This document shows positions 5,740-12,404 of a stretch of DNA of 14,248 bases, piece after piece. Made by a program: the position numbers and the translations under genes. Below the pieces are notes generated by a model. It saw nothing but the letters and a program-made list of their open reading frames with translations, was not told where the DNA came from and made no database searches. Location: NCBI GenBank assembly GCA_034434335.1, contig DAOTZS010000231.1, positions 1 through 14,248 on the forward strand, written 5' to 3'. Origin of the DNA: DAOTZS01 sp034434335 (lineage in GTDB: Bacteria > Chloroflexota > Anaerolineae > CG2-30-64-16). The stretch's first letter is position 1. Every line of letters begins with the position of its first letter.

Positions 5740-6394
5740 GCCAGGCCCCACAGTGCAGACCGCCGCGTTCTTCCCGCCCGATCTTACGGCCCAGGGTCCG
5801 CGTGTTGGCGTGCTGGGCGGCACCTTTGACCCTATTCACATCGGCCATCTGATCCTGGCCGAAGAAGCGCGCGATCAGCTTGGGCTTTCGGTGGTCTACT
5901 TTGTGCCGGCCGGGGACCCGCCCCACAAGCGGGATCGCCAGCTCGCGCCTATTGAGGACCGCTTGCGCATGATCGGCCTTGCCATTGCCGGCAATCCTCA
6001 TTTTCGCGTCTCACGGGTAGACGCTGACCGGCCCGGCCCGCATTATACCCTGGACATGGTGCGCATCTTTCAGGCTCAATTGCCTCCAGGGGGCGAACTC
6101 TACTTCCTGATGGGCTACGATAGCCTGGCCGAGCTGCCCACCTGGCATCGCGCCAGCGAGCTGGTAGCCGCCTGCCACCTGGTGGCGCTCACGCGCTACA
6201 ACGTCCCCCTCGACTGGGAATACCTGGAAGCTGCCCTCCCTGGCATCCGCAGCCGGGTCACCTTGCTGGACATGCCTGAACTGGAAATCGCCTCTCATCA
6301 GATCCAGGAGCGGGTGCGTAGCCGGCGCACAACCCGCTACCTGCTCCCAGAACCTGTCCGTCTATATATCGAGGAGCGCGGGCTCTATCGGTGA
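5729..6394 (+). CDS. nadD: Nicotinate-nucleotide adenylyltransferase
   Basis: A 221-residue cytoplasmic enzyme that adenylates nicotinate mononucleotide to deamido-NAD in NAD synthesis. GGTFDPIHIGHL (30-41) holds the nucleotidyltransferase HxGH motif, PAGDPPHK (60-67) is the substrate loop, followed by FLMGYDSLAELPTWH (126-140) and the C-terminal RYLLPEPVRLYIEERGLY. The usual ISSTxIR phosphate-binding motif reads IASHQIQ (187-193), with Thr to His and Arg to Gln changes, though Arg195 lies close by. The ATG at 5729 was chosen because GGAG is about 9 nt upstream; it leaves a roughly 25-residue leader before the conserved core. It overlaps obgE by 11 bp, a common pairing with obg in bacteria. 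Confidence 0.95.
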   Translation: MVPEPGPTVQTAAFFPPDLTAQGPRVGVLGGTFDPIHIGHLILAEEARDQLGLSVVYFVPAGDPPHKRDRQLAPIEDRLRMIGLAIAGNPHFRVSRVDADRPGPHYTLDMVRIFQAQLPPGGELYFLMGYDSLAELPTWHRASELVAACHLVALTRYNVPLDWEYLEAALPGIRSRVTLLDMPELEIASHQIQERVRSRRTTRYLLPEPVRLYIEERGLYR

Positions 6395-6448
6395 GCAAAG
6401 CTGCATCGGCCCCCGTTGTCCATTAAGAGAGTGACGCGGCCTGATCGT

Positions 6449-7117
6449 TCAGGACTTGGCTGCGAAGAGGGCCTCAAGGGCTGGTTTCTGGGCACTATTG
6501 ACTACTGCCAGGATCTCATCACCAGCGTGAAGGATGGTACTGCCGTGCACGGTCAGCACCTCGTCCTTGCGGATGATGGCCGCCAGGGTGCAGTTCGGCG
6601 GCAGGTTCAGGTTGCGTACCATCTGGCCATCGGCCGGCGCACCCCTGGCGATCTTCTCCTCCACCAATGAGATTTCACCCCGGCGCAGTTTGAGCAGCGT
6701 GATCATATCTCCCAGCGACATCTCTTCAGCGATCAGCTTGGCCATGATGTCGGCCTGGTTAATTGCCACGTCCACGTGGAACTTGCGATCAAAGAGCCAG
6801 GCGCTCCGGGGGTTATTGATGCGGGCAATGGTGCGCGGCACGTGGTAACGCTCGCGCGCGAGATAGCATAGCACCAGATTATCGGCATCGTTGGGCGTGC
6901 AGGCAGCCAGGACCTGCGCGTTGCGAATCCCCGCACTCTCCAGCACATCGGGCGCGGTAGGGTTTCCTTCGTAGATCGCCTCTGTAGGCAGCTCGTGATG
7001 GATGCGAGCCAGGATATCAGGGCGGTCTTCGACCAGGTGCACCTGATGGCCTTGAGCGAGCAGCAGGGAGCCAAGTTGGGCGCCAGTGCGCCCGCCGCCG
7101 GCAATCAGCACAAACAT
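6449..7117 (-). CDS. RCK/TrkA-family potassium transport regulator (second copy)
   Basis: A 222-residue cytoplasmic protein. The RCK_N Rossmann domain (1-about 120) has GGGRTG (7-12) and acidic Glu30/Asp31 at the end of the second strand, which suggests NAD(H) binding. The RCK_C domain (about 135-215) contains LRRGEISLVEEKI and LHAGDEILAVV. TrkA/KtrA-type proteins assemble into rings under a K+ transporter and gate it by binding nucleotides; some RCK_C domains bind c-di-AMP. The ATG at 7117 has GGAGGAGG upstream and lies 1 nt after the stop of the first RCK gene, so the two are coupled. It is last in the operon, convergent with nadD. Resembles CeoC/TrkB. Confidence 0.92.
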   Translation of the reverse strand: MFVLIAGGGRTGAQLGSLLLAQGHQVHLVEDRPDILARIHHELPTEAIYEGNPTAPDVLESAGIRNAQVLAACTPNDADNLVLCYLARERYHVPRTIARINNPRSAWLFDRKFHVDVAINQADIMAKLIAEEMSLGDMITLLKLRRGEISLVEEKIARGAPADGQMVRNLNLPPNCTLAAIIRKDEVLTVHGSTILHAGDEILAVVNSAQKPALEALFAAKS

Positions 7118-7118
7118 A

Positions 7119-7778
7119 TCAGGCCTCCTCCAACGCTTCCAGTTGCCGGCGCAGCTCTTCGATCCCCTCTCGGGTGGCGCCGACGTGGATGACATCACCT
7201 GCCTCGAGCCGGTCTCCAGGCTCTGGCAATCGGGCCCGCCCGGCTCTGGTCAGCGCCATGATGCGGCACTGACAACCCGCGACAAGGTCATCCAGCGAGC
7301 GGCCGGCCCAGGCTTCGGGCACCAGGAGCTCATACAATTCCACTTCGCCGTTGCCGGCCGAGAAGACGGTGTGCAGTGCGGCCGGGGAGAGCATCTCCTC
7401 GATGCGTTGGGCTCCCCAACTGCTGGGGCTTACCACTTGCAGGCCAAATGCCTCATATAGTGCTCGTTTGCCTGGCTCATAGTTGCGCGCCACAATGGCG
7501 GGCACATGGAAGACCACCCGGGCCACGTGGGCCACCACGGCATTGACTGCGTCTGAAGGTGTTACAGCCGCCACTGCATCCGCGTGTTCGATACCTGCAC
7601 GGCGCAACACATCCTGGTCCAGCACCTCGCCCTGGATCATGCGGCCGCGAAAATCGGCCGGCAGAGTGCGCAGAGCCGCAGGGTCAGGGTCTACAACTGC
7701 TACCTGATGCCCCCGCCGGAACAGCCGGTAGGCCAGTTCTGCGCCTACCCGGCCACAGCCAAGCACAATTACGTTCAT
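7119..7778 (-). CDS. RCK/TrkA-family potassium transport regulator (first copy)
   Basis: A 219-residue protein with the same two-domain plan as its neighbour but clearly diverged: GCGRVG (7-12), Asp30 ending strand two (VAVVDPDPAALRTLP), and an RCK_C part with PEPGDRLEAGDVIHVGAT near the C-terminus. As in the other copy, the glycine motif and acidic residue predict dinucleotide binding. The ATG at 7778 is 7 nt past the permease stop codon; GGAG in the end of the permease gene can serve as ribosome site. Two diverged RCK proteins in tandem suggest a hetero-ring. Resembles mycobacterial CeoB. Confidence 0.92.
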   Translation of the reverse strand: MNVIVLGCGRVGAELAYRLFRRGHQVAVVDPDPAALRTLPADFRGRMIQGEVLDQDVLRRAGIEHADAVAAVTPSDAVNAVVAHVARVVFHVPAIVARNYEPGKRALYEAFGLQVVSPSSWGAQRIEEMLSPAALHTVFSAGNGEVELYELLVPEAWAGRSLDDLVAGCQCRIMALTRAGRARLPEPGDRLEAGDVIHVGATREGIEELRRQLEALEEA

Positions 7779-7785
7779 CGGAGCT

Positions 7786-9750
7786 CTACTCCACCTGATA
7801 AGGCACATCGGTGATCACGATCCCCGGCTTGAACAGCAGCGCCAGGCGCAGCCAGGTGGCTGTCTGAGTGTGCAGGATATTCTCGATCCAGCGCCGGGGC
7901 ACAAACTGCGGTACCACAATCGTGATCGTCTCATTGGGCTGGCGATGGGCGATGATCCCCTCGATGTAGTCTAACAGCGGTTCCAGCAGCAGGCGATAGG
8001 GGGAATCCAGGATTACCAGCCGCACCCCTTCTCCCCACGATTCCCATTTCTGTTTGACCTTCTCGGTTTCCACCGGGTCAATTGAGACGTGAACGGCGGT
8101 AATATCCTCCGAGAGCAGGCGGGCATAGCGCAGGGCGGCCAGAGTGCCGCGGTGCACGCCGCTGATCGGCATAATCACCCGATGCCGTGCAATCGGAGGT
8201 GGCGAGCCATAGCGGTCCAGCGAGAGAGCAGCAGCCAGCCGGCGATAGTGGCGATGGATAGCACTCAGTGTCATCACCAGGAGCGGGATCAAGACCAGTA
8301 CCACCCAGGCACCATCGCGGAACTTGGTGATGGCAAAGATGGTCATCACCACGGCTGTGGAGAGCGCGCCAAAGCCGTTGATGGCCATCTTCAGTTGCCA
8401 GTGCGGCTGATAGCGCAGGACCGACCCGCGCTCGGACACCTCCTGATCGGGCCGCAGGTGTCCGATCTTCCACCAGCGGTGGGCCATGCCGGCCTGCGAA
8501 ATGGTGAAAGAGAGGAATACCCCGATCGCATAAAGCGGGATCAGCCCGGTAACGCTGGCCTTGAACACTATGATCAACAGCGCCGCTGCCAGCCCCAACA
8601 CCACGATCCCGCGGGAGTACACCAGCCGGCTGCCGCGGAAGGCGAGCTGACGGGGCAGAAAGCCATCGCTGGCCAGCATAGCACTGAGCCGTGGCGAGCC
8701 ATTGAATGACGTGTTGGTGGCCATGATCAGGATGATCATGGTAGCCGCGATGACCCCCTGGTAGAGCACCCCGCGCCCCCCAAGGGCTGTGCGCGCCAAC
8801 TGCGAGATCACCGTCTCCGTCTCCGAGGGGATGGCACCGATCTGAACAGACAGGAACGTGATGGCCAGGAAAAGCGTGCCCAGGATGGCCGCCATCCAGA
8901 TCAAAGTGATGCCAGCATTGCGGCCCCGCGGCTCGCGAAAAGCAGTGGTACCATTAGATATCGCCTCCACACCGGTGAGCGCAGTGGTACCGTTGGAAAA
9001 GGCATGCAGGATCAAGAAGAGGCTCACCCCCTGGGCGGTATGAGCAATCTCCAGGGGCGGCGGCTCCGCTACGGAACCCAGGCTTCCCATCAGATAGCGG
9101 ATAAAGCCTATCCCTACCGTCAGTACCATCATGACTAAGAAGAAGTAGGTGGGGATGGCGAAAATCGTGCCCGATTCCCGCACCCCGCGCAGATTGATCA
9201 CCATAACCAGGAGGACAAGCCCCACAGCCAGATGTACTCGATAGGGTAATAGCCCGGGATAGGCCGATACCACCTGCGCCACCCCTGATGAGACCGAGAC
9301 AGCCACCGTCAACACGTAATCCGTAAGCAGTGCTGCACCAGCGACCTGAGCCGGTAGCTCGCCGAGGTTGTCGCGCGCCACAATGTAGGCCCCTCCGCCG
9401 TCCGGATAGGCATGGATGGTCTGCAGGTAAGAGAGGGCCACAACGGCCAGCAACGCCACGATCGCCAGGGCGATGGGAAAGGCGTAGCTGAAGGCCATCA
9501 CCCCGGCTATGGCCAGGACGGTGAGGATTTCCTGAGTAGCGTAAGCAGTGGACGACAGCGCATCGGAGGCAAAGATGGCCAGACCGATCGCCTTACCAAC
9601 CGTCTGATGGGGCGCGTCGGCAGTAGGCAAGGGCCGGCCGATGAGCCAGGTGCGCCACGAAGGACGGGGCTCATAGGCAGTGACGCGGCGCTGAATGGCC
9701 ACACCATTGGAATTCTCGAGGATCGTCATCTCTTCTTGCCTGCTAACCAT
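7786..9750 (-). CDS. KimA-type potassium importer (APC superfamily)
   Basis: About 654 residues, with roughly 12 membrane segments and a C-terminal cytoplasmic USP-like domain (about residues 515-654). It looks like Bacillus KimA (YdaO), a proton-coupled high-affinity K+ importer: ASDALSSTAY (61-70), YPDGGGAYIVARDNLG (115-130), DYVLTVAVSVSSG (144-156), a LIPLYAIGVF helix, and the end VPQFVPRRWIENILHTQTA. KimA's K+ ligands, recalled as D36, Y43, D117, Y118, align with D63, Y70, D144, Y145 with identical spacing. Annotation pipelines often call such proteins amino acid permeases. The ATG at 9750 is a choice among GTG 9798, ATG 9750 and ATG 9729; none has a strong ribosome site, and all precede the conserved core. 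It is first of three genes, followed by two RCK proteins. I see no c-di-AMP (ydaO) riboswitch upstream. Confidence 0.9.
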   Translation of the reverse strand: MVSRQEEMTILENSNGVAIQRRVTAYEPRPSWRTWLIGRPLPTADAPHQTVGKAIGLAIFASDALSSTAYATQEILTVLAIAGVMAFSYAFPIALAIVALLAVVALSYLQTIHAYPDGGGAYIVARDNLGELPAQVAGAALLTDYVLTVAVSVSSGVAQVVSAYPGLLPYRVHLAVGLVLLVMVINLRGVRESGTIFAIPTYFFLVMMVLTVGIGFIRYLMGSLGSVAEPPPLEIAHTAQGVSLFLILHAFSNGTTALTGVEAISNGTTAFREPRGRNAGITLIWMAAILGTLFLAITFLSVQIGAIPSETETVISQLARTALGGRGVLYQGVIAATMIILIMATNTSFNGSPRLSAMLASDGFLPRQLAFRGSRLVYSRGIVVLGLAAALLIIVFKASVTGLIPLYAIGVFLSFTISQAGMAHRWWKIGHLRPDQEVSERGSVLRYQPHWQLKMAINGFGALSTAVVMTIFAITKFRDGAWVVLVLIPLLVMTLSAIHRHYRRLAAALSLDRYGSPPPIARHRVIMPISGVHRGTLAALRYARLLSEDITAVHVSIDPVETEKVKQKWESWGEGVRLVILDSPYRLLLEPLLDYIEGIIAHRQPNETITIVVPQFVPRRWIENILHTQTATWLRLALLFKPGIVITDVPYQVE

Positions 9751-9820
9751 AGGAACAACCTGGCCTTTACTCTTCTTACAGGAGTTACGTAGTTGCACTA
9801 CACTGTGCCCTCACCCCCTG

Positions 9821-9936
9821 GCCCCCGCCCCCAATCGGGGGCGGGGGAATCCTTTGAAAGGGTATTCTGGGCGGCGAAGCCACCCAGAATACCCTTATAA
9901 TCTCGATCCCCCTTCCCCGCAAGGCAGGGAAGGGGG
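9821..9936. repeat. Cluster of three GC-rich hairpins upstream of the KimA gene
   Basis: CCCCCGCCCCC (9822-9832) pairs with GGGGGCGGGGG (9837-9847). AAGGGTATTCTGGG (9858-9871) pairs with 9883-9896 and continues past one mismatch to a GGC-GAA-GCC tip. CCCCCTTCCC (9908-9917) pairs with GGGAAGGGGG (9927-9936). The middle and last parts match the plan at 3-90, so both belong to one dispersed family. No gene is visible in 9751-10866; this cluster and the next entries are its contents. Confidence 0.75.
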
Positions 9937-10029
9937 TAGGGGGTTGGGGCGATACACTCTAAAGTCCGTAACCCCTATCTTCTTATCCTCTTCCCATGTC
10001 ACTTCGATATGAGAGAGGGAGAAAGAGGA

Positions 10030-10110
10030 GGGGTTTCAGGCGGGCTGGCAGATAGGACTGCCCGCCCGAAACCCCTTCTTATTCCCTCTTCTCTGCGGAG
10101 GGAGAAGAGG
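10030..10110. repeat. Two further long hairpins
   Basis: GGGGTTTC plus GGCGGGC (10030-10045) pairs with GCCCGCC plus GAAACCCC (10060-10075) with one mismatch. CCTCTTCTC (10085-10093) pairs perfectly with GAGAAGAGG (10102-10110). The first resembles the GGTTTC-type hairpin at 3-41 and is probably a diverged member of the same family. Confidence 0.65.
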
Positions 10111-10125
10111 ATCAGGAAATTAGAT

Positions 10126-10446
10126 GGTGGAATGGTCCAAAATCGGTTAACACTTTCTGCCCCCTCGGACCTTCACTGCCCCTCACCCCCCTTTGTCTCC
10201 CCCTCTCCCCCTCGGGGCCGAGCCCTCGGGGCGTGGCCCTTGGCCTGCGGCCAGGGGAGAGGGGGGGAATAAGATGGGGGGGTTGCGGCGGCCGAAGGCC
10301 GCCGCAAAAACCCTTTTCTCCCCTCCCCTCTCCTGCCGCCGAAGGCGAGCGGGGGAGGGGGCAGGGGGAAGGATGAGGGCCCTGGGCCGCAATTTTAATG
10401 ACCGCAAAAAGTGTAAACCAATTTTCTCGGTGAATTGAACCATCCC
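10126..10446. repeat. Hairpin-rich block bounded by imperfect inverted repeats
   Basis: The left border 10126-10160 and the right border 10404-10446 are inverted relatives: ATCGGTTAACACTTTCTGC on the left reads ATTGGTTTACACTTTTTGC in the reverse complement of the right, both preceded by AAA and, further out, by GGxATGGTxC. The right copy has 13 extra bases between these two parts. Inside are CCCCCTCTCCCC / GGGGAGAGGGGG (10199-10210 / 10254-10265) and the perfect hairpin TTGCGGCGGCC-GAA-GGCCGCCGCAA (10283-10307). No coding sequence and no clear target duplication are visible. It may be another non-autonomous element of about 320 bp or an older composite. Confidence 0.5.
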
Positions 10447-10600
10447 AAGATGGTAGTAAACAAAGTCCCCACAAAGTAAGAGCCTCCCCGTAGATGGGCA
10501 GGCTCCGACCACAAGCATCTTGTACGGCTCTCATGAGATTATAATCTCACACCCTCATGGTGTCAAAGGCATTACCCAGGGCATGCGGGGTGAAAGCCCA
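10439..10600. other. Run of consecutive hairpins, possible structured RNA or IS remnant
   Basis: In order: ACCATC-CCAA-GATGGT (10439-10454); GAGCCT..AGGCTC with an inner CCC/GGG (10480-10505); ACAAG-CAT-CTTGT (10511-10523); the perfect palindrome TGAGATTATAATCTCA (10534-10549); ACACC-CTCAT-GGTGT (10549-10563); and a GGGGTGAAAGCCC loop (10577-10589). It has no ribosome site or protein-like frame. It resembles the end regions of IS200/IS605-like elements or a structured noncoding RNA, but I cannot match it to a family. The following 10601-10866, upstream of the TetR gene, shows nothing certain beyond a CCTGGGCCAGG palindrome near 10746-10756. Confidence 0.35.
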
Positions 10601-10866
10601 GGGAGTACGAGAGGGATTATCTTGTTTGCTCCTTGATCCCCTTACATCCATCTTTTGAACCCTGGTCAAGTTCGCCGTTACCAGGACGCGTTCTCTGCGT
10701 CTTTAAAGGCAGTAGTTTTCTTCTCCCTGGCAGATGCTGTACTGGGCCTGGGCCAGGGAACTCAGAACATGCCCGAAACGCGCATATATGGCCATGGAGA
10801 CTGGCCTGGCGCCTGAGGGCCTGTCCGGAAAGCTGGGAGCTGGTCTTGGGCGAGGTTCTTTCGGCG

Positions 10867-11475
10867 ATGCCGAAACAAGTCAAGGGCCGGCGTGAGCTGG
10901 CCAAATCTGAGCGCCGCGAGCGCCTGTACGAGGCTGCCCTGGCCCTCTTTCGTTCGCAGGGCTATGAAGCAACAACGGTGGACCAGATCACCCGGCGGGC
11001 GGGCCTGGCCAAGGGCACGTTCTTCAATTATTTCCCCACCAAGGACGCTGTGTTGCGCTACCTGGGTGCGCGGGAGCTGGGCAGGCTTAGCTCCATGGTG
11101 CAAACGGGAGGCAACGAGGCCGGTTCGGCAGTGGCGAAGCTGCGACGGCTGCTGGTTACCCTTGCCGCCAGCCTGGAACGGGATCGCGAACTGGTGGCAC
11201 TGATCTTTCGCCGCGGTATCAGTGTGTCGGAACTGCTGGCCGGTGATGCCGGTGGTTTCAGCCTGCAGCCTATGGCTTCTCTGTTGATCCGTCAGGCCCA
11301 GCGCCGGGGAGAGATCAACCCCGACCTCGACCCCGATCTGTTGGCTTCTGCCCTGGATGCGCTCTACCTGCAGCAGTTGGTGCGCTGGATTGAGACAGAC
11401 CCCCCCGACAGCCTCCAGGAACGATTTAACGGGGTTGTTGACTTGCTGCTGTTAGGGGCTGCTCCGAATAAGTGA
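10867..11475 (+). CDS. TetR/AcrR-family transcriptional regulator
   Basis: A 202-residue repressor-type protein. The N-terminal helix-turn-helix domain is clear: RRERLYEAALALFRSQGYEATTVDQI (about 16-41) then ITRRAGLAKGTFFNYFPTKDAVL (41-63), the family's recognition-helix signature. The remaining helical half (about 70-202) is the ligand-binding and dimer part, whose ligand cannot be read from sequence. The ATG at 10867 was chosen as the first start giving a normal short lead-in to the domain; GAGG lies 11 nt upstream, a weak site. The open frame continues upstream to 10633 but that part has no protein-like character. It is monocistronic, closed by a strong terminator. The divergent KimA operon is over 1 kb away, so no target is evident; self-regulation is the default guess. 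Confidence 0.92.
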   Translation: MPKQVKGRRELAKSERRERLYEAALALFRSQGYEATTVDQITRRAGLAKGTFFNYFPTKDAVLRYLGARELGRLSSMVQTGGNEAGSAVAKLRRLLVTLAASLERDRELVALIFRRGISVSELLAGDAGGFSLQPMASLLIRQAQRRGEINPDLDPDLLASALDALYLQQLVRWIETDPPDSLQERFNGVVDLLLLGAAPNK

Positions 11476-11492
11476 GCTTCCAGATGTGTCTC

Positions 11493-11523
11493 AAGCCCGA
11501 TCCTGTTCAGGATCGGGCTTTTT
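11493..11523 (+). terminator. Rho-independent terminator of the TetR gene
   Basis: AAGCCCGATCC (11493-11503) pairs perfectly with GGATCGGGCTT (11510-11520) around TGTTCA, then TTT continues the T-run. It lies 17 nt after the stop codon. Confidence 0.95.
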
Positions 11524-11547
11524 GATGCCTGGCAACCGGCAAAGGTT

Positions 11548-11575
11548 TTGTTGGCCCGCGCGGGGATGGTATAAT
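11548..11575 (+). promoter_or_regulatory. Extended -10 promoter of rsmG
   Basis: TGG followed by a perfect TATAAT (11570-11575) forms an extended -10 element. A poor -35 TTGTTG (11548-11553) is 16 bp upstream. The expected start point is about 11582, one base before the rsmG ATG. Confidence 0.65.
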
Positions 11576-11582
11576 TTGGGCC

Positions 11583-12368
11583 ATGCAGAGATTGATCAGC
11601 GGTGCGGCCCAAATGGGGCTGAATCTGCTGCCTGCCCAGGCGGCGGCTTTCGAGCTCTATACCAACGAACTGCTTGCCTGGAACGAGCGGTTCAATTTGA
11701 CGGCGATCACCGATCGGGAACAGGTGGAGATCCGCCACTACCTGGATTCGTTGTCTCTGCTGCCAGCCCTGGCCGCCTTGGAGGGCATCTCCCCAGCGGC
11801 GCTGCTCAGCCGGAGCCTGCGCGTGGCAGATGTAGGCGCGGGAGCTGGCCTGCCGGGGCTGGCGCTGCGCATCGTGTGGCCCAGGATGCGTCTCTGCCTG
11901 ATCGAGGCCACCGCCAAGAAGGTGCGGTTTATGGAGCATGTGGTGGGTCTGTTGGGGCTGCACGATGTACAGCTTGTCCACGGCCGGGCTGAGGAGCTGG
12001 GGTTGCGCGAGCCTCACCGCGCGGCCTATGATCTGGTGGTGGCGAGAGCAGTGGCCGCGTTGCCCACGCTGGTCGAATACCTGCTGCCCCTGGCCCGCCG
12101 GGGCGGCCGCGTGGTAGCTTATAAGGGCTCAGCGGCGATCGAAGAAGCCATGGCTGCTGAACGCGGCATCCGCATGCTCGGAGGCCAATTGCGCAAACTG
12201 ATCCCCGTAGAGGTCCCCGGCCTGGCCGAGACCCGGATCCTGGTGGTAATTGACAAGGTATCTCAGACGCCGGATCAATTTCCGCGTGGCCAGGGGCTGC
12301 CCCGCAAGCGGCCACTGGGTTGCCAGCCAAATGAGTCCATCTGCGAGGAGCCGGCAGAGGTGTCTTGA
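11583..12368 (+). CDS. rsmG: 16S rRNA (guanine-N7) methyltransferase RsmG
   Basis: A 261-residue SAM-dependent enzyme that methylates G527 (E. coli numbering) of 16S rRNA; loss typically gives low-level streptomycin resistance. WNERFNLTAITD (33-44) is the N-terminal family signature. The SAM loop is VADVGAGAGLPGLAL (81-95). Further marks are LIEATAKKVRFMEHV (106-120), YDLVVARAVAALPTLVEYLLPL (149-170) and VAYKG (178-182). The conserved C-terminal TPDQFPRGQGLPRKRPL (229-245) is followed by a roughly 16-residue tail not typical of the family. The ATG at 11583 has no ribosome site, and the promoter's TATAAT ends only 7 nt before it; an in-frame ATG at 11613 also lacks a site. A leaderless mRNA is the simplest reading. 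It is convergent with recF. Confidence 0.96.
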   Translation: MQRLISGAAQMGLNLLPAQAAAFELYTNELLAWNERFNLTAITDREQVEIRHYLDSLSLLPALAALEGISPAALLSRSLRVADVGAGAGLPGLALRIVWPRMRLCLIEATAKKVRFMEHVVGLLGLHDVQLVHGRAEELGLREPHRAAYDLVVARAVAALPTLVEYLLPLARRGGRVVAYKGSAAIEEAMAAERGIRMLGGQLRKLIPVEVPGLAETRILVVIDKVSQTPDQFPRGQGLPRKRPLGCQPNESICEEPAEVS

Positions 12369-12404
12369 GCGGCCGTAAGCCTTTCAGGTCGGCTGGTCCC
12401 CCTG

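Noticed and set aside
9751..10030. c-di-AMP (ydaO-type) riboswitch upstream of the KimA gene
   Set aside because: Looked for because Bacillus kimA has one; none of its conserved elements is visible, only GC-rich hairpin repeats.
10190..10534. Long minus- and plus-strand frames across the hairpin block
   Set aside because: They are Pro/Arg/Gly-rich translations of palindromic GC-rich repeats, with no ribosome sites or domains.
10520..10600. Group II intron domain V
   Set aside because: GTACGGCTC and GGTGAAAG fragments are suggestive, but they do not form the required AGC...GTT stem and no reverse transcriptase is nearby.
10633..10866. 78-residue N-terminal extension of the TetR regulator
   Set aside because: It is Pro/Ser/Cys/Trp-rich without family character, and TetR proteins begin a few residues before the helix-turn-helix, matching the ATG at 10867.
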